Positions 22,680-35,100 of a stretch of DNA of 64,000 nucleotides are shown one piece after another. Origin of the DNA: Colletes latitarsis (taxonomy: Eukaryota > Arthropoda > Insecta > Hymenoptera > Colletidae). Positions within the stretch are counted from its first letter, which is position 1; each line of letters starts with the position of its first letter. A model generated the notes under the pieces. The model did no database searches, was not told the DNA's origin, and saw only the letters and a list, made by a program, of their open reading frames with translations. The DNA is taken from contig NW_027488366.1 of assembly GCF_051014445.1 (NCBI RefSeq), forward strand, positions 25,810,001-25,874,000. The letters run 5' to 3'. Position numbers and translations under genes: made by a program.

Positions 22680-23390
22680 TCTAAAATATTGATCGAAACC
22701 TGGTTTAATCAACTGTTTCAGTGTGGTACCACATTACTATGTGATCCAAACCAGAAAATAACCCGGGATCTGTTCAACGAGTATGTGAAGTGTGCGAAAG
22801 TATGAGTCTGATGAGGGCAAATCCCAGACCTATCCCAGACCTAACATGTGTTATCCTCTAAAATATTTATCAAGACCAGGTTTAATTGATTGTTTCAGTG
22901 TGGACCCACATTACTACGTGATCCAAACCAGAAAAAACACAGGATCCGTTCAACAAGTATGTGAAGAATGCGAAACTATGAGTCTGATGAGTGAAAATCC
23001 CAGGCCTAACCTAGACCTAACATGCGTTATCCTGAAAAATATTGATCGAAACCTGGTTTAATCAACTGTTTCAGTGTGGTACCACATTACTATGTGATCC
23101 AAACCAGAAAATAACCCGGGATCTGTTCAACGAGTATGTGAAGTGTGCGAAAGTATGAGTCTGATGAGGGCAAATCCCAGACCTATCCCAGACCTAACAT
23201 GTGTTATCCTCTAAAATATTTATCAAGACCAGGTTTAATTGATTGTTTCAGTGTGGACCCACATTACTACGTGATCCAAACCAGAAAAAACACAGGATCC
23301 GTTCAACAAGTATGTGAAGAATGCGAAAGTATGAGTCTGATGAGTGAAAATCCCAGGCCTAACCCAGACCTAAGATGCTTTATCCTCTAA
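22680..23390 (+). repeat. Dimer tandem duplication (353 bp)
   Basis: 22700-23030 recurs at 23053-23383. Both copies carry TTTAATCAACTG, AACCCGGGATCTG, ACATGTGTTATCC and AAAAAACACAGG. They differ at GCGAAACTATG/GCGAAAGTATG and, at the end, CTAACCTAG/CTAACCCAG. Confidence 0.83.
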
Positions 23391-24269
23391 AATATTGAGC
23401 GAAACCAGGTTTAATGGACTGTTTCAGTGTGGTACCACACTACTACGGGATCCAAACCAGAAAAAACCCAGGATCTGTTCAACAAGTACGTGAAAAACGC
23501 GACAGTATGGGCCTGATGAGGGCAAATCCCAGACCTATCCCAGACCTAACTTGCGTTGTCCTCTAAAATATTGATGGAAACCAGGTTTAATTGACTGTTT
23601 CAGTGTTGTACTTCATTACTACGTGATGCAATCCAGAAAAAGCTCAGGATCTAGCCATGAAGTATGAGAAATATGCGAAAGAATGAGCCTGATGAGAGCA
23701 AATCCCAGACCTATCCCAGACCTAACATGCGTTATCCTCAAAAATATTGTTCGAAACCTGGTTTAATCGACTGTTTCAGTGTGGTACCACATTACTATGC
23801 GATCCAAACCAGAAAATGACACAGGATCTGTTCAACGAGTATGTGAAGAAAGCGAAAGTATGAGTCTGATGAGGGCTAATCCCAGACCTATCCCAGACCT
23901 AACTTGCGATATCCTCTAAAATATTGATCGAAACCAGGTTTAATGACTGTTTCATTGTGGTACCACACTACTACGGGATCCAAACCAGAAAAAACCCAGG
24001 ATCTGTTCAACAAGTATGTGAAAAACGCGAAAGTATGAGCCTGATGAGGGCAAATCCCAGACCTATCCCAGACCTAACTTGCGTTGTCCCCTAAAATATT
24101 GATGGAAACCAGGTTTAGTTGATTGTTTCAGTGTGGTCCCACATTATTACGTGATCCAAACCAGAAAAAACCCAGGATCTGTTCAACATGTATGAGAAAT
24201 ATGCGAAAGAATGAGCCTGATGAGAGCAAATCCCAGACCTAACCTAGACCTAACATGAATTTTTCTCTA
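23391..24269 (+). repeat. Shortened relative of 10880-11760, then 8.9-kb-type monomers
   Basis: Matches 10880-11760 but lacks one AAAGCTCAGG monomer. GGTTTAATGACTG (23937) has a 1-bp deletion. From about 24083 it switches to GTTGTCCCCTAAAAT and ACATGAATTTTTCTC monomers otherwise found at 8.93-9.12, 12.8-13.0 and 18.8-19.0 kb. Confidence 0.76.
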
Positions 24270-25938
24270 AAATATTGATCGAAACCAGGTTTAATCCACT
24301 GCTTCAGTGTGGTACCAAATTACTACGTGATCCAAACCAGAAAAAACCCAGGATCAGTTCAACAAGTATGAGAAGAATGCGAAAGTATGAGTCTGATGAG
24401 TGAAAATCCCAGGGCTAACCTAGACCTAACATGCGTTATCCTCTAAGTAATTGATCCAAACCAGCTTTAATGGACTGTTTCAGTGTGGTACCACACTACT
24501 ACGTGATACAAACCAGAAAAAACCCAGGATCTGTTCAACAAGTATGTGAAAAACGCGAAAGTATGAGCCTGATGAGGGCGAATCCCAGACCTATGCCAGA
24601 CCTAACTTGCGTTATCCTCTAAAATATTGATCGAAACCAGGTTTAATTGACTGTTTCAGCGTGGTACCACATTACTACGTGATACAAACCAGAAACAGGC
24701 CAGGATCTAGCCATGAAGTATGAGAAATATGCGAAAGTATGAGCCTGCTGGGGGCAAATCCTAGACCTAAGCCAAACCTAACATGCGTTATCCTCTAAAA
24801 TATTTATCAAGACCAGGTTTAATTGATTGTTTCAGTGTGGTACCACATTACTACATGAACCAAACCAGAAAAAACCCAGGATCCGTCCAACAAGTATGTG
24901 AAGAATGCGAAAGTATGAGTCTCATGAGCGAAAATCCTAGACCTAACCTAGACCTAACATGCGTTATCCTCTAAAATATTGATCCAAACCAGGTTTAATG
25001 GACTGTTTCAGTGTGGTACCACTTTACTACGTGATCCAAAGCAGAAAAAACCCTCGATCAGGTCAACATGTATGTTAAAACTGCGAAAGTATGACCCTGA
25101 TCAGGGCAAATCCCAGGCCTAACCTAGACTTAACATGCGCTGTCCTCTAAAATATTGATGGAAACCAGGTTTAATTGACTGTTTCAGTGTTGTACTTCAT
25201 TACTACGTGATCCAATCCAGAAAAAGCCCAGGATCGAGCCCTCAAGTATGAGAAATATGCGAAAGAATGAGCCTGATGAGAGAAAATCCCAGACCTAACC
25301 TAGACCTAACATGAATTATTCTCTAAAATATTGGTCGAAACCAGGTTTAATTGACTGATTCAGTGTGGTCCCACATTACTACGTGATCCAAACCAGAAAA
25401 AACCCAGGATCCGTTCAACAAGTATGTGAAGAATGTGAAATATGTGTCTGATGAGTGAAAATCCCGGGCCTAACCTAGACCTAGCATGCGTTATCCTCAA
25501 AAATATTGATCGAAACGTGGTTTAATCGACTCTTTCAGTGTGGTGCCACATTACTATGTGATCCAAACCAGAAAAAAACCCAGGATCTGTTCAACGAGTA
25601 TGTGAAGTGTGCGAAAGTATGAGGCTGATGAGGTCAAATCCCAGACCAATCCCAGACTTAACTTGCGTTATCCTTTAAAATATTGATCGAAACCAGGTTT
25701 AATCGACTGCTTCAGTGTGGTACCACATTACTACGTGATCCAAACCAGAAAAAACCCAGGATCAGTTCAACAAGTATAAGAAGAATGCGAAAGTATGAGT
25801 CTGATGGGTGAAAATCCCAGGGCTAACCTAGACCTAACATGCGTTATCCTCTAAAATATTGATCCAAACCAGGTTTAATGGACTGTTTCAGTGTGGTACC
25901 ACATTACTACGTGATATAAACCAGAAAAAACCCAGGAT
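24270..25938 (+). repeat. Probable older relative of HOR core (48569-50237)
   Basis: About 9.5 monomers collinear with 48569-50237 at +24,299 bp. Order: TACCAAATTACTACG, TAAGTAATTGATCC (TAAGCAATTG in the HOR), AGCGTGGTACC, TACATGAACC, CCCTGATCAGGG, TTGTACTTCAT, ACATGAATTATTCTC/TTGGTCG, AATATGTGTCTG, GTGGTGCCAC, AAGTATAAGAAG and ATATAAACCAG. Scattered single-base differences show it is older than the internal HOR copies. It spans the end of subunit A and the start of B. Confidence 0.8.
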
Positions 25939-26014
25939 CCGTTCAACAAGTATGTGAGGAATGCGAAAGTATGAGTCTGATGAGTGAAAATCCCAGGCCT
26001 AACCTAGACCTAAC

Positions 26015-27244
26015 ATGCGTTATCCTCTAAAATATTGGTCGAAACCTGGTTCAATCGACTGTTTCAGTTTGGTACCACATTTCTACGTGATACAAACCAG
26101 AAAAAACCCAGGATCTGTTCAACAAGTATGTGAGAAACGCGAAAGTATGAGCCTGATGAGGGCGAATCCCAGACCTATGCCAGACCTAACTTGCGTTATC
26201 CTCTAAAATATTGATCGAAACCAGGTTTAATTGACTGTTTCAGCGTGGTACCACATTACTACGTGATACAAACCAGAAACAGCCCAGGATCTAGCCATGA
26301 AGTATGAGAAATATGCGAAAGTATGAGCCTGCTGGGGGCAAATCCTAGACCTAAGCCAAACCTAACATGCGTTATCCTCTAAAATATTTATCAAGACCAG
26401 GTTTAATTGAATGTTTCAGAGTGGTATCACATTATTACATGAACCAAACCAGAAAAAACCCAGGACCCGTTCAACAAGTATGTGAACAATGCGAAAGTAT
26501 GAGTCTCATGATCGAAAATCCCCGGCCTAACCTAGACCTAACTTGCGTTATCCTCTAAAATATTGATCGAAACCAGGTTTAATCGACTGTTTCAGTGTGG
26601 TACCACATTACTACGTGATCCAAACCAGAAAAAACCCAGGATCAGTTCAACAAGTATAAGAAGAATGCGAAAGTATGAGTCTGATGGGTGAAAATCCCAG
26701 GGCTAACCTAGACCTAACATGCGTTATCCTCTAAAATATTGTTGGAACCAGGTTTAATTGACTGTTTCAGTGTTGTACTTCATTACTACGTGATCCAATC
26801 CAGAAAAAGCCCAGGATCTAGCCATCAAGTATGAGAAATATGCGAAAGTATGAGCCTGCTGGGGGCAAATCCTAGACCTAAGCCAAACCTAACATGCGTT
26901 ATCCTCTAAAATATTTATCAAGACCAGGTTTAATTGACTGATTCAGTGTGGTCCCACATTACTACGTGATCAAAACCAGAAAAAACCCAGGATCCGTTCA
27001 ACAAGTATGTGAAGAATGCGAAATATGAGTCTGATGAGTGAAAATCCCCGGCCTAACCTAGACCTAACTTGCGTTATCCTCTAAAATATTGATCGAAACC
27101 AGGTTTAATCGACTGTTTCAGTGTGGTACCACATTACTACGTGATCCAAACCAGAAAAAACCCAGGATCAGTTCAACAAGTATAAGAAGAATGCGAAAGT
27201 ATGAGTCTGATGGGTGAAAATCCCAGGGCTAACCTAGACCTAAC
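26015..27244 (+). repeat. 1,230-bp 7-mer, copy 1
   Basis: Seven monomers: ATTGGTCGAAACC with GGTTCAATCG, AGCGTGGTACC with GAAACAGCCC, CAGAGTGGTATCAC with TACATGAACC and GACCCGTTC, AAGTATAAGAAG, ATTGTTGGAACC with TTGTACTTCAT, GACTGATTCAG with GATCAAAACC, and AAGTATAAGAAG again. Near-identical copies lie at 29182 and 30412. This one has CTGATGAGTG at 27031 where the others have CTGATAAGTG. Confidence 0.9.
26728..26745 (+). other. Chimeric monomer junction with small deletion
   Basis: AAAATATTGTTGGAACCAGG replaces the usual AAAATATTGATGGAAACCAGG, a 1-bp loss plus a substitution. Compared with 20221, the preceding monomer has been exchanged for a different class. The same junction is at 29895 and 31125, so it predates the amplification of the 7-mer. 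Confidence 0.7.
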
Positions 27245-29181
27245 ATGCGTTATCCTCTAAAATATTGATCCAAACCAGGTTTAATGGACTGTTTCAGTTT
27301 GGTACCACATTACTACGTGATCCAAACCGGAAAAAACCCAGGATCAGTTCAACAAGTATGTGAAGAATGCGAAAGTATGAGTCTGATGGGGGCAAATCCC
27401 AGACCTATCCCAGACCTAACATGCGTTATCCTCTAAAATATATATCAAGACCAGGTTTAATTGATTGTTTCAGTGTGGACCCACATTACTACGTGATCCA
27501 AACCAGAAAAAACCCAGGATCCGTTCAAAAAGTATGTGAAGAATGCGAATGTATGAGTCTGATGAGTGAAAATCCCAGGCCTAACCTAGACCTAACATGC
27601 GTTATCCTCAAAAATATTGATCGAAACCAGGTTTAATCGACTGTTTCAGTGTGGTACCACATTACTACGTGATCCAAACCAGAAAAAACCCAGGATCAGT
27701 TCAACAAGTATAAGAAGGATGCGAAAGTATGAGTCTGATGGGTGAAAATCCCAGGGCTAACCTAGACCTAACATGCGTTATCCTCTAAAATATTGATCCA
27801 AACCAGGTTTAATGGACTGTTTCAGTTTGGTACCACATTACGACGTGATCCAAACCGGAAAAAACCCAGGATCAGTTCAACAAGTATGTGAAGAATGCGA
27901 AAGTATGAGTCTGATGAGGGCAAATCCCAGACCTATCCCAGACCTAACATGCGTTATCTTCTAAAATATATATCAAGACCAGGTTTAATTGATTGTTTCA
28001 GTGTGGACCCACATTACTACGTGATCCAAACCAGAAAAAACCCAGGATCCGTTCAAAAAGTATGTGAAGAATGCGAATGTATGAGTCTGATGAGTGAAAA
28101 TCCCAGGCCTAACCTAGACCTAACATGCGTTATCCTCAAAAATATTGATCGAAACCTGGTTTAATCGACTGTTTCAGTGTGGTACCACATTACTATGTGA
28201 TCCAAACCAGAAAATAACCCAGGATGTGTTCAGCGAGTATGTGAAGTGTGCGAAAGTATGAGTCTGATGAGGGCAAATCCCAGACCTATCCCAGACCTAA
28301 CACGCGTTATCCTCTAAAATATTTATCCAGACCAGGTTTCATTGAGTGTTTCAGTGTGGTACCACTTTACTACGTGATACAATCCAGAAATAGCCCAGGA
28401 TCTAGCCATGAAGTATGAGAAATATGCGATAGTAAGAGCCTGATGAGGGCAAATCCTAGACCTATCCCAGACCTAACTTGCGTTATCCTCTAAAATATTG
28501 ATCGAAACCAGGTTTAATCGACTGTTTCAGTGTGGTACCACATTACTACGTGATCCAAACCAGAAAAAACCCAGGATCAGTTCAACAAGTATAAGAAGGA
28601 TGCGAAAGTATGAGTCTGATGGGTGAAAATCCCAGGGCTAACCTAGACCTAACATGCGTTATCCTCTAAAATATTGATCCAAACCAGGTTTAATCGACTG
28701 TTTCAGTGTGGACCCACATTACTACGTGATCCAAACCAGAAAAAACCCAGGATCAGTTCAACAAGTATAAGAAGGATGCGAAAGTATGAGTCTGATGGGT
28801 GAAAATCCCAGGGCTAACCTAGACCTAACATGCGTTATCCTCTAAAATATTGATCGAAACCAGGTTTAATTGACTGTTTTAGTGTGGTACCACATTACTA
28901 CGTGATCCAAACCAGAAAAAACCCAGGATCTGTTCAACGAGTATGTGAAAAACGCGAAACTGTGAGCCTGATGAGGGCAAATCTTAGACCTAACCCAGAC
29001 CTAAGATGCGTTGTCCTCTAAAATATTTATCCAGACCAGGTTTCATTGAATGTTTCAGTGTGGTACCACATAACTACGTGATATAAACCAGAAAAAACCC
29101 AGGATCCGTTCAACAAGTATGTGAGGAATGCGAAAGTATGAGTCTGATGAGTGAAAATCCCAGGCCTAACCTAGACCTAAC
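27245..29181 (+). repeat. Spacer between 7-mer copies 1 and 2 (11 monomers)
   Basis: Contains two ATATATATCAAGACC trimers (27367 and 27895, 528 bp apart), then GGATGTGTTCAGCGAG (28222), ACACGCGTTATCC (28300), TTATCCAGACC with GCGATAGTAAGAGCC, paired AAGTATAAGAAGGATGCG monomers, GACTGTTTTAGTG and AAACTGTGAGCC. It recurs at 31642-32951 without one trimer. Confidence 0.82.
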
Positions 29182-30411
29182 ATGCGTTATCCTCTAAAAT
29201 ATTGGTCGAAACCTGGTTCAATCGACTGTTTCAGTTTGGTACCACATTTCTACGTGATACAAACCAGAAAAAACCCAGGATCTGTTCAACAAGTATGTGA
29301 GAAACGCGAAAGTATGAGCCTGATGAGGGCGAATCCCAGACCTATGCCAGACCTAACTTGCGTTATCCTCTAAAATATTGATCGAAACCAGGTTTAATTG
29401 ACTGTTTCAGCGTGGTACCACATTACTACGTGATACAAACCAGAAACAGCCCAGGATCTAGCCATGAAGTATGAGAAATATGCGAAAGTATGAGCCTGCT
29501 GGGGGCAAATCCTAGACCTAAGCCAAACCTAACATGCGTTATCCTCTAAAATATTTATCAAGACCAGGTTTAATTGAATGTTTCAGAGTGGTATCACATT
29601 ATTACATGAACCAAACCAGAAAAAACCCAGGACCCGTTCAACAAGTATGTGAACAATGCGAAAGTATGAGTCTCATGATCGAAAATCCCCGGCCTAACCT
29701 AGACCTAACTTGCGTTATCCTCTAAAATATTGATCGAAACCAGGTTTAATCGACTGTTTCAGTGTGGTACCACATTACTACGTGATCCAAACCAGAAAAA
29801 ACCCAGGATCAGTTCAACAAGTATAAGAAGAATGCGAAAGTATGAGTCTGATGGGTGAAAATCCCAGGGCTAACCTAGACCTAACATGCGTTATCCTCTA
29901 AAATATTGTTGGAACCAGGTTTAATTGACTGTTTCAGTGTTGTACTTCATTACTACGTGATCCAATCCAGAAAAAGCCCAGGATCTAGCCATCAAGTATG
30001 AGAAATATGCGAAAGTATGAGCCTGCTGGGGGCAAATCCTAGACCTAAGCCAAACCTAACATGCGTTATCCTCTAAAATATTTATCAAGACCAGGTTTAA
30101 TTGACTGATTCAGTGTGGTCCCACATTACTACGTGATCAAAACCAGAAAAAACCCAGGATCCGTTCAACAAGTATGTGAAGAATGCGAAATATGAGTCTG
30201 ATAAGTGAAAATCCCCGGCCTAACCTAGACCTAACTTGCGTTATCCTCTAAAATATTGATCGAAACCAGGTTTAATCGACTGTTTCAGTGTGGTACCACA
30301 TTACTACGTGATCCAAACCAGAAAAAACCCAGGATCAGTTCAACAAGTATAAGAAGAATGCGAAAGTATGAGTCTGATGGGTGAAAATCCCAGGGCTAAC
30401 CTAGACCTAAC
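29182..30411 (+). repeat. 1,230-bp 7-mer, copy 2
   Basis: Directly abuts copy 3. I found one difference between them (CACATTAC near 29419 against CACTTTAC near 30649). Offset to copy 1 is 3,167 bp. Confidence 0.92.
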
Positions 30412-31641
30412 ATGCGTTATCCTCTAAAATATTGGTCGAAACCTGGTTCAATCGACTGTTTCAGTTTGGTACCACATTTCTACGTGATACAAACCAGAAA
30501 AAACCCAGGATCTGTTCAACAAGTATGTGAGAAACGCGAAAGTATGAGCCTGATGAGGGCGAATCCCAGACCTATGCCAGACCTAACTTGCGTTATCCTC
30601 TAAAATATTGATCGAAACCAGGTTTAATTGACTGTTTCAGCGTGGTACCACTTTACTACGTGATACAAACCAGAAACAGCCCAGGATCTAGCCATGAAGT
30701 ATGAGAAATATGCGAAAGTATGAGCCTGCTGGGGGCAAATCCTAGACCTAAGCCAAACCTAACATGCGTTATCCTCTAAAATATTTATCAAGACCAGGTT
30801 TAATTGAATGTTTCAGAGTGGTATCACATTATTACATGAACCAAACCAGAAAAAACCCAGGACCCGTTCAACAAGTATGTGAACAATGCGAAAGTATGAG
30901 TCTCATGATCGAAAATCCCCGGCCTAACCTAGACCTAACTTGCGTTATCCTCTAAAATATTGATCGAAACCAGGTTTAATCGACTGTTTCAGTGTGGTAC
31001 CACATTACTACGTGATCCAAACCAGAAAAAACCCAGGATCAGTTCAACAAGTATAAGAAGAATGCGAAAGTATGAGTCTGATGGGTGAAAATCCCAGGGC
31101 TAACCTAGACCTAACATGCGTTATCCTCTAAAATATTGTTGGAACCAGGTTTAATTGACTGTTTCAGTGTTGTACTTCATTACTACGTGATCCAATCCAG
31201 AAAAAGCCCAGGATCTAGCCATCAAGTATGAGAAATATGCGAAAGTATGAGCCTGCTGGGGGCAAATCCTAGACCTAAGCCAAACCTAACATGCGTTATC
31301 CTCTAAAATATTTATCAAGACCAGGTTTAATTGACTGATTCAGTGTGGTCCCACATTACTACGTGATCAAAACCAGAAAAAACCCAGGATCCGTTCAACA
31401 AGTATGTGAAGAATGCGAAATATGAGTCTGATAAGTGAAAATCCCCGGCCTAACCTAGACCTAACTTGCGTTATCCTCTAAAATATTGATCGAAACCAGG
31501 TTTAATCGACTGTTTCAGTGTGGTACCACATTACTACGTGATCCAAACCAGAAAAAACCCAGGATCAGTTCAACAAGTATAAGAAGAATGCGAAAGTATG
31601 AGTCTGATGGGTGAAAATCCCAGGGCTAACCTAGACCTAAC
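30412..31641 (+). repeat. 1,230-bp 7-mer, copy 3
   Basis: Tandem partner of copy 2. The match ends at about 31664, where ATTGATCC follows instead of ATTGGTCG, returning to the sequence that follows copy 1. Confidence 0.92.
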
Positions 31642-32951
31642 ATGCGTTATCCTCTAAAATATTGATCCAAACCAGGTTTAATGGACTGTTTCAGTTTGGT
31701 ACCACATTACTACGTGATCCAAACCGGAAAAAACCCAGGATCAGTTCAACAAGTATGTGAAGAATGCGAAAGTATGAGTCTGATGGGGGCAAATCCCAGA
31801 CCTATCCCAGACCTAACATGCGTTATCCTCTAAAATATATATCAAGACCAGGTTTAATTGATTGTTTCAGTGTGGACCCACATTACTACGTGATCCAAAC
31901 CAGAAAAAACCCAGGATCCGTTCAAAAAGTATGTGAAGAATGCGAATGTATGAGTCTGATGAGTGAAAATCCCAGGCCTAACCTAGACCTAACATGCGTT
32001 ATCCTCAAAAATATTGATCGAAACCAGGTTTAATCGACTGTTTCAGTGTGGTACCACATTACTATGTGATCCAAACCAGAAAATAACCCAGGATGTGTTC
32101 AGCGAGTATGTGAAGTGTGCGAAAGTATGAGTCTGATGAGGGCAAATCCCAGACCTATCCCAGACCTAACACGCGTTATCCTCTAAAATATTTATCCAGA
32201 CCAGGTTTCATTGAGTGTTTCAGTGTGGTACCACTTTACTACGTGATACAATCCAGAAATAGCCCAGGATCTAGCCATGAAGTATGAGAAATATGCGATA
32301 GTAAGAGCCTGATGAGGGCAAATCCTAGACCTATCCCAGACCTAACTTGCGTTATCCTCTAAAATATTGATCGAAACCAGGTTTAATCGACTGTTTCAGT
32401 GTGGTACCACATTACTACGTGATCCAAACCAGAAAAAACCCAGGATCAGTTCAACAAGTATAAGAAGGATGCGAAAGTATGAGTCTGATGGGTGAAAATC
32501 CCAGGGCTAACCTAGACCTAACATGCGTTATCCTCTAAAATATTGATCCAAACCAGGTTTAATCGACTGTTTCAGTGTGGACCCACATTACTACGTGATC
32601 CAAACCAGAAAAAACCCAGGATCAGTTCAACAAGTATAAGAAGGATGCGAAAGTATGAGTCTGATGGGTGAAAATCCCAGGGCTAACCTAGACCTAACAT
32701 GCGTTATCCTCTAAAATATTGATCGAAACCAGGTTTAATTGACTGTTTTAGTGTGGTACCACATTACTACGTGATCCAAACCAGAAAAAACCCAGGATCT
32801 GTTCAACGAGTATGTGAAAAACGCGAAACTGTGAGCCTGATGAGGGCAAATCTTAGACCTAACCCAGACCTAAGATGCGTTGTCCTCTAAAATATTTATC
32901 CAGACCAGGTTTCATTGAATGTTTCAGTGTGGTACCACATAACTACGTGAT
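31642..32951 (+). repeat. Second copy of the 27245-29082 spacer, lacking 528 bp
   Basis: Matches at +4,397 bp up to about 32030 and at +3,869 bp afterwards. The difference is 528 bp, one three-monomer ATATATATCAAGACC unit. It diverges at about 32951 (GATCCAAACC against GATATAAACC at 29082). Confidence 0.85.
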
Positions 32952-33207
32952 CCAAACCAGTAAAAACCCAGGATCCGTTTAACAAGTATGTGAGGAATGC
33001 GAATGTATGAGTCTGATGAGTGAAAATCCCAGGCCTAACCTAGACCTAACATGCGTTATCCTCAAAAATATTGATCGAAACCTGGTTTAATCGACTGTTT
33101 CAGTGTGGTACCACATTACTATGTGATCCAAACCAGAAAATAACCCAGGATCCGTTCAACAAGTATGTGAAGAATGCGAAAGTATGAGTCTGATGAGTGA
33201 AAATCCC
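32952..33207 (+). repeat. Short linking segment
   Basis: One to two reference-type monomers, with GGATCCGTTTAACAAG (32972) and GCGAATGTATGAG (33000). They connect the 7-mer region to the 7141-type block. Confidence 0.65.
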
Positions 33208-34467
33208 AGGCCTAACCTAGACCTAACATGCGTTATCCTGAAAGATATTGATCGAAACCTGGTTTAATCGACTGTTTCAGTGTGGTACCACATTACTGTG
33301 TGATCCAAACCAGAAAATAACCCAGGATCTGTTCAACGAGTATGTGAAGTGTGCGAAAGTATGAGTCTGATGAGGTCAAATCCCAGACCAATCCCAGACT
33401 TAACTTGCGTTATCCTCTAAAATATTGATCGAAACCAGGTTTAATCGACTGTTTCAGTGTGGTACCATATTACTACGTGATCCAAACCAGAAAAAACCCA
33501 GGATCAGTTCAACAAGTATAAGAAGAATGCGAAAGTATGAGTCTGATGAGTGAAAATCCCAGGGCTAACCTAGACCTAACATGCGTTATCCTCTAAAATA
33601 TTGATCGAAACCTGGTTTAATCGACTGTCTCAGTTTGGTACCACATTACTATGTGATCCAAACCAGAAAATAACCCAGGATCTGTTCAACGAGTATGTGA
33701 AGTGTGCGAAAGTATGAGTCTGATGAGGGCTAATCCCAGACCTATCCCAGACCTAACTTGCGTTATCCTCTAAAATATTGATCGAAACCAGGTTTAACCG
33801 ACTGTTTCAGTGTGGAACCACATTACTACGTGGTCCAAACCAGAAAAAACCCAGGATCAGTTCAAGAAGTATGTGAAGAATGCGAAAGTATGAGTCTGAT
33901 GAGTGAAAATCCCAGGCCTAACCTAGACCTAACATGCGTTATCCTCAAAAATATTGATCGAAACCTGGTTTAGTCGACTGTTTGAGTGTAGTATCACACT
34001 ACTACGTGACCCAAACCAGAAAAAACCCAGGATCTGTTCAACAAGTATGTGAAAAACGCGAAAGTATGAGCCTGATGAGGGCAAATCCCGGACCTATCAC
34101 AGACCTAACTTGCGTTATCCTCTAAAATATTGATCGAAACCAGGTTTAATTGAATGTTTCTGTGTGGTACCACATTACTACGTGATCGAAACCAGTAAAA
34201 ACCCAGGATTCGTTCTACAAGTATGTGAAGAATGCGAAAGTATGAGTCTGATGAGTGAAAATCCCAGGCCTAACCTAGACCTAACATGCGTTATCCTGAA
34301 AAATATTGATCGAAACCTGGTTTAATCGACTGTTTCAGTGTGGTACCACATTACTATGTGATCCAAACCAGAAAATAACCCGGGATCTGTTCAACGAGTA
34401 TGTGAAGTGTGCGAAAGTATGAGTCTGATGAGGGCAAATCCCAGACCTATCCCAGACCTAACATATG
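33208..34467 (+). repeat. Seven-monomer block, partner of 7141-8400
   Basis: Collinear with 7141-8400 at -26,067 bp. Differences include TACTGTGTGATCC (33295), GGTACCATATTAC (33461) and GGATTCGTTC (34206). It then continues into the ACATATGTTATCC monomer (34461). Confidence 0.8.
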
Positions 34468-35100
34468 TTATCCTCTAAAATATTTATCAAGACCAGGTTT
34501 CATTGATTGTTTCAGTGTGGACCCACATTACTACGTGATCCAAACCAGAAAAAACCCAGGATCCGTTCAACAAGTATGTGAAGAATGCGAAAGTATGAGT
34601 CTGATGAGTGAAAATCCCAGGCCTAACCCAGATCTAAGATGCTTTATCCTCTAAAATATTTATCCAGAACAGGTTTCATTGAATGTTTCAGTGTGGTACC
34701 ACTTTACTACGTGATCCAATCCAGAAATAGCCCAGGATCTAGCCATGAAGTATGTGAAGAATGCGATAGTAAGACCCTGATGAGGGCAAATCCTAGACCT
34801 ATCCCAGACCTAACTTGCGTTATCCTCTAAAATATTGATCGAAACCAGGTTTAATTGACTGTTTCAGCGTGGTACCACATTACTACGTGATACAATGCAG
34901 AAACAGCCCAGGATCTAGCCATGAAGTATGAGAAATATGCGAAAGTATGAGCCTGATGAGGGCAAATCCTAGACGTAACCCAGACCTAACATGCGTTATC
35001 CTCTAAAATATTTATCAAGACCAGGTTTAATTGAATGTTTCAGTGTGGTACCACATTACTACGTGATCCAAACTAGACAAAAACCCAGGATCCGTTCAAC
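34468..35100 (+). repeat. GATGCTTTATCC/TTATCCAGAACAGG segment, copy 1
   Basis: Order: CCCAGATCTAAGATGCTTTATCC (34627), TTATCCAGAACAGGTTTC, AGAAATAGCCC with GCGATAGTAAGA, AGCGTGGTACC with ACAATGCAG and CCTAGACGTAACC. The same order appears at 40978-41352 and 45028-45402, and in a related form at 4350-4740. Confidence 0.78.
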
